Origin: Acidobacteriota bacterium
Lineage (GTDB): Bacteria; Acidobacteriota; Terriglobia; UBA7540
Length of the DNA stretch: 23,800 nucleotides
Assembly (NCBI GenBank): GCA_021828245.1
Contig: JAKASC010000007.1
Location: 1-23,800, forward strand
Direction: 5' to 3'
Shown: piece after piece, positions 7,039-12,835 of the stretch
How positions within the stretch are numbered: position 1 is the stretch's first letter
Layout of the letters: each line of letters starts with the position of its first letter
Notes under the pieces: generated by a model
Database searches by the model: none
Told to the model about the DNA's origin: nothing
The model's input: the letters and a program-made list of their open reading frames with translations, nothing else
Made by a program: the position numbers and the translations under genes

Positions 7039-7674
7039 ATGATTCAAGAAACTCTTGCCGTTGGCTTGCTGGCTTGCAATTGCACGATTTTGGGCGATGA
7101 AGAGACCGGCGAAGCGGTGGTGATTGATCCCGGCGACGAAATCGAGCCGGTGAAGGAAATTCTCACGCGGCGCAATTTGAAGGTGAAATACATCGTCGCC
7201 ACGCACGCGCACATTGACCACGTGGGCGGCATCGAGGAACTGCATCGGGCGACCGGCGCGCCGGTGCTGATGCACCGGGAGGACCTGCCGCTCTACGAAA
7301 ACCTCGCAGCGCAGGCGGAGTGGCTGGGAGTAGAAACGCCGGGCAAAATTGAGGTGGAGCAGTTTCTTAAGGAGGGCGACCGGCTGCAATTCGGCGGCTT
7401 GTCGCTCCAAACGCTGCATACGCCCGGACACTCGCCCGGCAGCATCTCGCTCTATCTGGACGGAAGCGAGGCCCGACTTTTGAGCGGCGACACACTGTTC
7501 CAGGGCAGCATCGGCAGAACGGACCTTTGGGGCGGAAACCTGCGGCAAATTCTGGCCTCGATCCACGGCGTATTGATGAAATTCCCCGACGCAACGCCGG
7601 TTTTCCCCGGTCACGGTCCGGCGACCACCATCGGGCGCGAACGCGAGACGAATCCATTTCTTCAGCGGCACTGA
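7039..7674 (+). CDS. MBL-fold metallo-hydrolase, glyoxalase II-like
   Basis: This 211-residue metallo-beta-lactamase-fold hydrolase is of the hydroxyacylglutathione hydrolase-like type. The binuclear metal site is complete: THAHIDH (His56, His58, Asp60, His61), His131 in TPGHSPGS, Asp151 in LLSGDTLF, and His192 in FPGHGP. The GSIGRTDLWGG segment is typical of the short glyoxalase II-like family, which lacks the C-terminal glutathione-binding domain of full-length GloB. It probably hydrolyses a thioester or similar ester in the cytoplasm, but the substrate is not determined. No strong Shine-Dalgarno sequence is visible; the start is chosen because the family begins with this MIQETLAVG region. 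The gene is divergent from the pterin dehydratase. The next gene begins 60 bp downstream. Confidence 0.92.
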   Translation: MIQETLAVGLLACNCTILGDEETGEAVVIDPGDEIEPVKEILTRRNLKVKYIVATHAHIDHVGGIEELHRATGAPVLMHREDLPLYENLAAQAEWLGVETPGKIEVEQFLKEGDRLQFGGLSLQTLHTPGHSPGSISLYLDGSEARLLSGDTLFQGSIGRTDLWGGNLRQILASIHGVLMKFPDATPVFPGHGPATTIGRERETNPFLQRH

Positions 7675-7734
7675 GGCGGCGCGGCCGGCGAAATTCGGGC
7701 GGCCGCAGGCTACGACTCAAACCAGGCGGTGCGC

Positions 7735-8298
7735 ATGGCAAAGGCGGAGACTCGGAAAAAAAGCGCCGCGAAGGCGAGCTTTCGCGGCACGCAGGCGATC
7801 TTCGGGGAGCGGCGACATTTGGAAGAAGTTCTGGCTTCGGTCGGGCGAGCCCGGCTGCCGCGCGCCCGCAAAGCGGAAGAGAGCCGCGCGCTGAAGAAAT
7901 TGATTGACGCTCGAAACGAAGAGCTGAATCGCATCACGCCGGGATGGGACCGGAAGCTCAGCGAGGCTCGAAACCGCGAGACACCGCCCGAACGACTGCT
8001 GCGGCTCGGCCGGGGGCTCGCGCCGGAGGATTATCTGTTGGCGCGGGCGCTGAGCGAACATCCGCAGGCGCCGCCGGAGCTGCTGGCCGCGCTTTCCCGT
8101 CATCCCTACGCGGCAGTGCGCGAAAACGTGGCGCGTCATCCAAGGACACCGCCGTCCATCCTGCGGAAAATTGCGGAAGACGAAAGCGAACCGCTGTGGT
8201 TTTTGGTGGCGTGCAATCCCTCGACGCCGGCACAACTTCGGTCGCGGCTGCGGTCGCGCCTGCGACAGACTTCCTCGTCCCCAAGGCCGACCACCTAG
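7735..8298 (+). CDS. Helical-repeat (leucine-rich-repeat-variant-like) protein, unknown function
   Basis: This is a 187-residue cytoplasmic protein. The first half is basic and charged (KAETRKKSAAKASF at the start, a helical Arg/Glu-rich segment up to about residue 85). The second half contains about three degenerate repeats of roughly 24 residues, with the pattern ARALSEHPQAPPELLAAL, then VRENVARHPRTPPSILRKIA, then FLVACNPSTPAQL. The recurring xxVAxxPxTPxxxL pattern is that of leucine-rich repeat variant (LRV) or HEAT-like proteins, which form alpha/alpha scaffolds for protein binding. ATG 7735 is preferred over GTG 7729, but neither has a strong ribosome binding site. The Arg-rich C terminus (RSRLRSRLR) is low complexity. 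The partner and role are unknown. Confidence 0.7.
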   Translation: MAKAETRKKSAAKASFRGTQAIFGERRHLEEVLASVGRARLPRARKAEESRALKKLIDARNEELNRITPGWDRKLSEARNRETPPERLLRLGRGLAPEDYLLARALSEHPQAPPELLAALSRHPYAAVRENVARHPRTPPSILRKIAEDESEPLWFLVACNPSTPAQLRSRLRSRLRQTSSSPRPTT

Positions 8299-8319
8299 TC
8301 GCCAAGCCCAATCGAGTGT

Positions 8320-8335
8320 AGGATAGACGTATCCT
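8320..8335. promoter_or_regulatory. Perfect palindrome upstream of pdxS
   Basis: AGGATA-GACG-TATCCT is a perfect 6-bp inverted repeat with a 4-bp spacer, 74 bp before the pdxS start and just after the stop of the preceding gene. It could be an operator for a dimeric regulator. The regulator is not identifiable, and chance is possible. Confidence 0.35.
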
Positions 8336-8344
8336 TAGCTTTTA

Positions 8345-8359
8345 CGGCCTTCGGGGCCG
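8345..8359 (+). other. Hairpin in the pdxS leader
   Basis: CGGCC-TTCGG-GGCCG forms a 5-bp GC stem with a TTCGG loop, about 50 nt before the pdxS ATG. No T run follows, so it is not a standard intrinsic terminator. It may be a leader structure. Confidence 0.35.
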
Positions 8360-8408
8360 GCAGGCGGCGCAAACCGAGTCGCCCCGGCCCCGGGGAAGGA
8401 GATCTCAA

Positions 8409-9296
8409 ATGTGGGAATACGATCAACCAATGAAACTGAAAGTCGGCCTGGCGGAGATGTTGAAGGGTGGCGTCATCATGGATGTGACCAACGCCGAGCA
8501 GGCCAAAATCGCCGAAGACGCCGGCGCCTGCGCGGTGATGGCGCTCGAGCGCGTGCCGGCCGACATCCGCAAGGAAGGCGGCGTGGCGCGGATGGCCTCG
8601 GTCAAGATCATCAAGGAAATTATGGCCGCCGTTTCTATTCCGGTGATGGCGAAGGCGCGCATCGGGCACTTTGCGGAGGCGCAGGTGCTCGAATCCATCG
8701 GCGTGGATTACATTGATGAAAGCGAAGTGCTGACGCCGGCCGATGAGGAACATCACATCCACAAGTGGCCCTTCAAGGTGCCGTTTGTCTGTGGCGCGAG
8801 GAATTTGGGCGAGGCGTTGAGGCGCATCGGCGAAGGCGCGGCGATGATTCGGACGAAGGGCGAGGCCGGCTCGGGCAACATCGTCGAGGCGGTGCGGCAC
8901 CTGCGCGCCATCACCGGCGAGATTCGCCAATTGACCACACTGCGCGAAGAGGAATTGATGGCCAAGGCCAAGGAACTTGGGGCGCCTTATGATTTGGTCC
9001 AATGGGTATCGCAGAACGGCAAGCTGCCGGTGCCGAACTTTTCCGCCGGCGGCATCGCGACGCCCGCCGACGCTTCGCTCGTCATGCAGTTGGGCGCCGA
9101 AGCCGTCTTCGTCGGCTCGGGCATCTTCAAGTCCTCCGACCCGGCCAAGCGCGCCAAAGCCATCGTCCGCGCCACCACGCATTACAACGACGCGAAGATC
9201 GTCGCGGAGTGCTCGGAAGAATTGGGCGAGGCGATGAAGGGCATTGACGTCGCCAAACTCAAGCCGGAAGAGCTGCTGCAAACCCGCGGGTGGTAG
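8409..9296 (+). CDS. pdxS: Pyridoxal 5'-phosphate synthase, lyase subunit PdxS
   Basis: This 295-residue (beta/alpha)8-barrel subunit makes pyridoxal 5'-phosphate from ribose 5-phosphate, glyceraldehyde 3-phosphate and ammonia supplied by PdxT. Catalytic landmarks are in place: Asp25 in VIMDVTN, Lys82 in VMAKARIGH (which forms the sugar imine) and Lys150 in IRTKGEAGSGN. The conserved YIDESEVLTPADEEHHI and PNFSAGGIATPADA phosphate-site segments are also present. Length is typical for the family. AAGGAG lies 8 nt before the ATG. Its usual neighbour, pdxT, is about 2.35 kb downstream rather than adjacent. A 27-bp stretch near the 3' end of this gene is repeated perfectly at 10099-10125. Confidence in the assignment is very high. 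Confidence 0.98.
   Translation: MWEYDQPMKLKVGLAEMLKGGVIMDVTNAEQAKIAEDAGACAVMALERVPADIRKEGGVARMASVKIIKEIMAAVSIPVMAKARIGHFAEAQVLESIGVDYIDESEVLTPADEEHHIHKWPFKVPFVCGARNLGEALRRIGEGAAMIRTKGEAGSGNIVEAVRHLRAITGEIRQLTTLREEELMAKAKELGAPYDLVQWVSQNGKLPVPNFSAGGIATPADASLVMQLGAEAVFVGSGIFKSSDPAKRAKAIVRATTHYNDAKIVAECSEELGEAMKGIDVAKLKPEELLQTRGW
9214..9240 (+). repeat. 27-bp direct repeat, copy 1 (inside pdxS)
   Basis: This segment encodes the SEELGEAMKG region of PdxS. It is identical over 27 bp to 10099-10125, and the match continues with one mismatch through CATT (32 bp, 31 identical). No comparable similarity is seen on the upstream side. Confidence 0.9.
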
Positions 9297-9364
9297 GAAT
9301 TGTCAGCCGTGGGCTGCGATAGACACGGCGAGATGCGTGAGTCGAGTCGGCAGCGGGTCCTCGG

Positions 9365-9394
9365 ATGACAACTAGCTCGGCGCTCAAGTATCCT
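9365..9394 (+). promoter_or_regulatory. Promoter of the nucleotidyltransferase gene, possibly leaderless
   Basis: ATGACA (9365-9370, five of six matches to the -35 consensus) and TATCCT (9389-9394, four of six) are 18 bp apart. The ATG at 9402 lies 7 nt after the -10, so the transcript would begin at or next to the start codon. An AGGA just before the ATG would then not be transcribed or would be too close to act. Confidence 0.45.
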
Positions 9395-9401
9395 GTCAGG
9401 A

Positions 9402-9911
9402 ATGAAGGAAGTGGCAGAACTGCTCAACGCGATGCGCGAGGCGGGAGTGGTTTCCGACTACGCGTTGTTTGGCGCCGTCGCTCAGATGCGATACACGGAG
9501 CCTGCGGCTACGCTGGACGCCGACGTGCTGGTTGCTGTGTCGGAGCCTGAGAGGCTGGACGTGTTGAAACCGATTTACGAATTCTGCGCATCCCGTGGGT
9601 ATCAGGCGCAGGGAGAGGCCGTGCGCGTGGGCGCTTGGCCGGTCCAATTTATTCCGGCGTTCAGCAATCTGACGCGGGAGGCGATCGAACAAGCGGAAAC
9701 GGATGATTTTGAGGGCGTACCCCTGCGCGTCGTGCGCGCGGACCATCTGGCCGTTATCGCATTAAGTGTCGGGCGGGCGAAGGATTGGGCGAGGATTGCG
9801 CAGTTGCTGGATTCGGGGAGCGTCAACCGCGAGCAGCTTGCCGACCTCGCCGCGCGGCATGGATTGACAGATGCTTGGAAAAGGTTTGAGGCAAGGTTCT
9901 TGAATGACTGA
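9402..9911 (+). CDS. Nucleotidyltransferase-fold protein
   Basis: This 169-residue protein has a nucleotidyltransferase (AbiEii/MNT-like) core. The signature FGAVAQMRYTEPAATLDADV (residues 23-42) corresponds to the usual GGxAxxxxGxxRxTxDxD pattern, with two acidic residues, Asp39 and Asp41. The glycine pair is reduced to a single glycine (FGA), and the third catalytic acid is not obvious. A later segment, VPLRVVRADHLAVIALSVGRAKDWARI, matches the usual conserved helix in such proteins, where a Lys/Arg and Asp precede the helix. The next gene overlaps it by 8 nt. Proteins of this type are paired with small helical partners in putative toxin-antitoxin or defence operons. That is a family-level inference, not something shown here. 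Confidence 0.75.
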   Translation: MKEVAELLNAMREAGVVSDYALFGAVAQMRYTEPAATLDADVLVAVSEPERLDVLKPIYEFCASRGYQAQGEAVRVGAWPVQFIPAFSNLTREAIEQAETDDFEGVPLRVVRADHLAVIALSVGRAKDWARIAQLLDSGSVNREQLADLAARHGLTDAWKRFEARFLND

Positions 9912-10122
9912 GATAGACAAACTCTTCGAGCGCCAAAGCGCATGGCAAAAACAGCAGGCGTCACTGAGGTGGTCCGAGAAAATTCGCATGGCCGAGGCCG
10001 TGCGGGAATCGGTTGCGCGACTTTCGCGGGTCCGACGAGCCGTAACAGTGCCTAGCCGACAGGGCGCGTCCCAGAGCATCGCGTCGCCGCCGGGCGCGCG
10101 GAAGAATTGGGCGAGGCGATGA
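9904..10122 (+). CDS. Small helical partner protein of the nucleotidyltransferase; C terminus altered
   Basis: This 72-residue protein starts inside the end of the nucleotidyltransferase gene (an 8-nt overlap, typical of translational coupling). The first 40 residues or so are charged and helical. The segments KLFERQSAWQKQQ and WSEKIRMAEAVRESVARL resemble a recurrent small-protein family found next to nucleotidyltransferases. After about residue 42 the sequence becomes Arg/Ser/Pro-rich and low in structure, and its last seven or eight codons fall inside the pdxS-derived repeat at 10099-10125. The natural C terminus has therefore probably been lost or replaced. Whether the shortened protein is functional cannot be judged from sequence. 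The function is unknown; a toxin-antitoxin-like partnership is an inference. Confidence 0.6.
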   Translation: MTEIDKLFERQSAWQKQQASLRWSEKIRMAEAVRESVARLSRVRRAVTVPSRQGASQSIASPPGARKNWARR

Positions 10123-10125
10123 AGG
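10099..10125 (+). repeat. 27-bp direct repeat, copy 2 (pdxS-derived scar)
   Basis: This is a perfect copy of 9214-9240 of pdxS. It lies where the hicA homology on the minus strand stops and where the small plus-strand protein ends. Similarity decays within a few bases on both sides. The GAAGGACATT at 10121-10130 differs from pdxS by one base. Confidence 0.9.
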
Positions 10126-10130
10126 ACATT

Positions 10131-10209
10131 CAGGTCTGCTGGCTACAAATCCGGCCCGCTCGAAGGCGCGCACGACTTTGCGGCCGGAAATTCCGGCAAG
10201 CCGGGTCAA
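10131..10209 (-). pseudogene. hicA: Truncated hicA toxin gene
   Basis: On the minus strand, a TTG at 10209 begins TRLAGISGRKVVRAFERAGFVA. This is the N-terminal helix of HicA-type mRNA interferases (usual form: SGREVVRALERAGF). Family members continue with a QxGSH motif that carries the catalytic histidine, and then a VPxH strand; neither is present. Instead the frame runs into the pdxS-derived repeat at 10130 and then into unrelated Arg-rich sequence. The TTG overlaps the hicB stop (TTGA), which fits a hicB-hicA operon. The toxin should be inactive because the catalytic segment is missing. Confidence 0.75.
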
Positions 10210-10433
10210 ACCCGGACCTCGATCTGACTGGTGAGAACTCCGCGAACCTCCGCGGCGGCATTCAAGCCGGTCGCTTTGAGGTACACCGAGATGGCCTTGC
10301 GGACATTTTTGAGCGTGGCCTCGACGGTTTTCCCTTGGGACATGCAACCCGGTAGCTGCGGCACATCGGCTACGTAGCCGTTGTATTCGGGGTCAAAGAT
10401 GAGGTTCACGAGAAAACGTTGTTTGCCTCTCAT
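10206..10433 (-). CDS. hicB: HicB family antitoxin
   Basis: This 75-residue protein has the HicB ferredoxin-like partial RNase H fold. The hallmark YVADVPQLPGCMSQGKTVEATLKNVRKAI is split over residues about 20-48, with the conserved LPGC, SQGKT and helix. HicB neutralises the HicA mRNA interferase and often represses its own operon. The C-terminal DNA-binding domain of longer HicB proteins is absent, as in the short subfamily. The adjacent hicA is truncated, so this is an orphan antitoxin. There is no Shine-Dalgarno sequence; a TAGAAT hexamer lies 6 nt before the ATG, which suggests a leaderless message. Only 27 bp separate this start from the divergent DinB-like gene. Confidence 0.88.
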   Translation of the reverse strand: MRGKQRFLVNLIFDPEYNGYVADVPQLPGCMSQGKTVEATLKNVRKAISVYLKATGLNAAAEVRGVLTSQIEVRV

Positions 10434-10439
10434 GCGAGG

Positions 10440-10445
10440 ATTCTA
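10440..10445 (-). promoter_or_regulatory. Candidate -10 element of hicB (leaderless arrangement)
   Basis: On the minus strand, TAGAAT lies exactly 6 nt upstream of the hicB ATG at 10433, in the same position relative to the start codon as TATAAT is before the Uma2 gene. No convincing -35 is visible. Confidence 0.35.
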
Positions 10446-10460
10446 ACACAAGGTAATGCT

Positions 10461-10988
10461 ATGAGTGACCTGCGATATCCCGTTGGCAAATTCACCTGGC
10501 CGGAGAAAATCACGGAACAGGACCGGCGAGCGTGCATCCAACACATCGAAGAAGCGCCGGCGAAGCTGCGGGAGGCGGTGAAGGGCCTGAGCGAGCAACA
10601 GCTCGACACGCCGTACCGAGAGGGCGGTTGGACGGCGCGGCAAGTGGTGCATCATTTGCCGGACAGCCACATGAACGCTTACATTCGATTCAAGCTGGCG
10701 TTGACGGAAGACCAGCCGACCATCAAGCCTTACGATCAGGCGCGCTGGGCGGAGCTGGCGGATTCGAAATTGCCGGTTGAGCCGTCGCTCCGGCTCCTTG
10801 AATCGTTGCACGCGCGCTGGGCGACGCTGCTTCGCGCGATGCGGCCGGAGGATTTTTCGCGCACGCTGAAGCATCCGGAACTCGGCTTGGTCGCGCTCGA
10901 CAAATACGTCGCGCTGTATGCCTGGCACGGGCGGCACCATGTGGCGCACATCACCGAACTACGAAAGGCCCAGGGATGGAACCTGTGA
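10461..10988 (+). CDS. DinB/YfiT-like putative metal-dependent hydrolase or thiol transferase
   Basis: This 175-residue protein belongs to the DinB four-helix-bundle superfamily, YfiT/BstA branch. It begins with the typical LRYPVGKF strand and has the conserved YREGGWTARQVVHHLPDSHMNAY block (residues 52-74). The C-terminal WHGRHHVAHI (155-164) carries the remaining histidines. The three metal-binding histidines of the family are therefore present (one in VVHHL, two in HHVAH). YfiT-like proteins bind zinc or nickel; some are bacillithiol transferases, but the thiol used in this organism is unknown. ATG 10461 is chosen from the family start and an AAGGT 7 nt upstream, rather than an in-frame start at 10419. 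It is divergent from hicB. Confidence 0.92.
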   Translation: MSDLRYPVGKFTWPEKITEQDRRACIQHIEEAPAKLREAVKGLSEQQLDTPYREGGWTARQVVHHLPDSHMNAYIRFKLALTEDQPTIKPYDQARWAELADSKLPVEPSLRLLESLHARWATLLRAMRPEDFSRTLKHPELGLVALDKYVALYAWHGRHHVAHITELRKAQGWNL

Positions 10989-11147
10989 AATTGTGCAATG
11001 GAATGATTGAAGGGCCGCGTCAGCGCTCCCATGGAGCGTAGTTTGCAGAGTACGCGCTAATTTTGCATTCACTCAATCTTCATTCTCGCTATCGTCATTT
11101 ACCAAATTCTAAGACGCACGATAAATCAGGAGGGGGAGGAGAGAAAG

Positions 11148-11576
11148 ATGCCCATTCGCAAATCGGAAGCAGAGTGGAAGGGAAATTTGATGGAAGGCAG
11201 CGGGCACATGCGGCTGGGAACGGGGGCTTATGACGGCCCGTTTTCGTTCAAGTCGCGCATGGAAAACGGGGCCGGAACCAATCCCGAGGAATTGATTGCG
11301 GCGGCCCACGCGGGATGCTATTCGATGGCGTTTTCTGCGGGACTCGCCAAGGCCGGATTTACGGCCAAGCGGATTCACACCACCGCTTCGGTTCACTTTG
11401 ACAAAGTCGAGGCGGGCTTTGCCATCACCGGCATTGATCTCGAAACGGAAGCGGAGGTACCAGGCCTTAATGAAGCAACCTTTCTGGAGCTGGCTGAGGC
11501 TGCCAAGAAGGGTTGCCCGGTTTCGAAGGCTCTTGCCGCCACGCCCATCACCTTGAAGGCCCGATTGATTCCGTAG
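11148..11576 (+). CDS. OsmC family peroxiredoxin
   Basis: This 142-residue protein belongs to the OsmC/Ohr family and would reduce organic hydroperoxides in the cytoplasm. The two redox cysteines are in the expected contexts: Cys57 in AAHAGCYSMAF and Cys123 in KKGCPVSKAL. GTNPEELIAAAHAGC is the classical active-site helix of the OsmC branch. A strong GGGGGAGGAGAG ribosome binding site lies just upstream of the ATG. The 159-bp gap before it is A/T-rich for this region and may hold the promoter (TTTACC at 11098 and GATAAA at 11120, 16 bp apart). It lies between the DinB-like gene and pdxT; neighbourhood logic is not obvious. Confidence 0.95.
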   Translation: MPIRKSEAEWKGNLMEGSGHMRLGTGAYDGPFSFKSRMENGAGTNPEELIAAAHAGCYSMAFSAGLAKAGFTAKRIHTTASVHFDKVEAGFAITGIDLETEAEVPGLNEATFLELAEAAKKGCPVSKALAATPITLKARLIP

Positions 11577-11643
11577 CGGTGCGCTCGGCAGTTCGCAGGA
11601 CGTCCTGCCTGCGGCGGCGGGAGAGCGCTTGTGCGGGGAGTTC

Positions 11644-12258
11644 ATGAAGACCCAACATCCCCACATTGGTCTGGTGGCGGTGCAAGGTGATTTTGCACTG
11701 CACGGCAGGATGCTGGACCGTTTGGGAGTCAGTTGGCGGCTAGTTCGTCAGGCCGCGCAGATTGAGGAAATGGACGGGCTCATCCTGCCGGGCGGCGAGA
11801 GCACGACCATGCTCAAATTTTTTTCGGAGGAGGGCCTGGGGCCGGCCATCCGAAAATTCGCCGAGCAGGGCAAGGCCCTCTTCGGCACTTGCGCCGGGGC
11901 CATTCTGCTGGCGAGGGAAGTGTTGAACCCGCCGCAGCCGAGCCTGGGGCTGCTGGACATTTCGATTGAACGGAACGCCTACGGTCGGCAGATTGATAGT
12001 TCGGTCCAGCAAGGCGAATGTCCGGAACTGTCCCGTCAGCCGTTAGAAATGGTTTTTATACGCGCTCCCATCATTCGACGCGTGGGGGATAACGTGAGGG
12101 TTCTGGGGCGCGCGCAGGGTCTGCCTGTGTTGGTTGAACAAGGCAATATCCTGGCCGCGACGTTCCATCCCGAGCTCACCGAGGATGAAACCATTCACCG
12201 ATACTTTTTGAAGAAGGTCAAGGATCTTCACGCCGGTAATACGCCCGAGCGGCGATGA
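11644..12258 (+). CDS. pdxT: Pyridoxal 5'-phosphate synthase, glutaminase subunit PdxT
   Basis: This 204-residue class I glutamine amidotransferase hydrolyses glutamine and channels ammonia to PdxS. The LPGGEST motif (48-54), nucleophile Cys83 in FGTCAGAILLA, and the His175-x-Glu177 pair in FHPELTED complete the catalytic triad. The LLDISIERNAYGRQ segment is also characteristic of PdxT. I chose ATG 11644 because GGGGAG lies 4 nt upstream and family similarity begins at HIGLVAVQG; an in-frame TTG at 11629 would add five residues. The gene is separated from pdxS by about 2.35 kb holding five or six unrelated genes, whereas the two are normally adjacent. The phosphatase-like gene follows with only about 10 bp between. 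Confidence 0.97.
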   Translation: MKTQHPHIGLVAVQGDFALHGRMLDRLGVSWRLVRQAAQIEEMDGLILPGGESTTMLKFFSEEGLGPAIRKFAEQGKALFGTCAGAILLAREVLNPPQPSLGLLDISIERNAYGRQIDSSVQQGECPELSRQPLEMVFIRAPIIRRVGDNVRVLGRAQGLPVLVEQGNILAATFHPELTEDETIHRYFLKKVKDLHAGNTPERR

Positions 12259-12268
12259 GAGGCTTGCC

Positions 12269-12784
12269 ATCAGCAGGAGAGATTCCCAAAACGTCCACGT
12301 TCTTTTCGTCTGCGTTGGCAATTCCTGTCGCAGCCAAATGGCCGAGGCGTTTGCGAATCGCCTCTCAAACGGTCGCGTCCACGCCTACAGCGCAGGCTCC
12401 CATCCGCTAGGATATATAGTACCGGAGACACTCGCCGTGATGGACGAGAAGGGAATTACGCTCGAGGGGCAGTGGTCGAAGAGCCTCGGTGAGGTGCCGC
12501 TCCACGCTATGGACGTGGTGATCAGCATGGGTTGGGAAGTAAGTTCTCCGGCGTTGGCCTCCTTTGAGGGGAAAAAGATACAATGGAGCATTCCAGACCC
12601 CTACGGCGACGACCTCACCGGCTACCGAGAGGTTCGGGATATGATTGAAGAGCACGTTAAAAGCCTGTTGTCCGATCTGAACGCGCCGGACAAAGAGAAA
12701 AGAATAAAGGCTTCCGCTCCAACCACCGGAAGCTCCGGTGAAAGCAAGAAGGGTCAGCGCGGGCCGGTGCGCAAGCCGAGTTGA
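12269..12784 (+). CDS. Low-molecular-weight phosphatase/arsenate reductase-like protein with non-canonical start
   Basis: This is a low-molecular-weight protein tyrosine phosphatase-fold enzyme. The P-loop VLFVCVGNSCRS (Cys15, Arg21 if the start is at 12269) and the acid loop DPYGDDLTGY are present. The body follows the thioredoxin-linked arsenate reductase branch (YSAGSHP, SKSLGEVP), but the usual MGCGDxCP motif with its redox cysteine pair reads MGWEVSSPA. It is therefore unlikely to be a redox arsenate reductase and more likely a phosphatase. No ATG, GTG or TTG precedes the P-loop in frame. The ATC at 12269 has GAGAGG 6 nt upstream and gives a sensible N terminus (xSRRDSQNVHVLFVC). The ATG at 12338 would delete the catalytic loop. 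The tail (about 35 residues, Lys/Ser-rich) is an unusual extension. In this cluster a Wzb-like role in polysaccharide export is possible. Confidence 0.75.
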   Translation: MSRRDSQNVHVLFVCVGNSCRSQMAEAFANRLSNGRVHAYSAGSHPLGYIVPETLAVMDEKGITLEGQWSKSLGEVPLHAMDVVISMGWEVSSPALASFEGKKIQWSIPDPYGDDLTGYREVRDMIEEHVKSLLSDLNAPDKEKRIKASAPTTGSSGESKKGQRGPVRKPS

Positions 12785-12835
12785 GCGGAGGCAAGACAGG
12801 CGGCACTGGCCGCCGAAACAGGGAGGCAATACACC

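Noticed and set aside
6856..7671. Long minus-strand frame upstream of the pterin dehydratase gene, antisense to the metallo-hydrolase.
   Set aside because: It has no family resemblance. The dehydratase has a clear ATG with Shine-Dalgarno sequence at 6855 and a near-consensus promoter at 6949-6977 inside this supposed extension.
9304..9316. CAGCC-GTG-GGCTG stem after the pdxS stop.
   Set aside because: The loop is only three bases and no T run follows, so it is not a convincing terminator.
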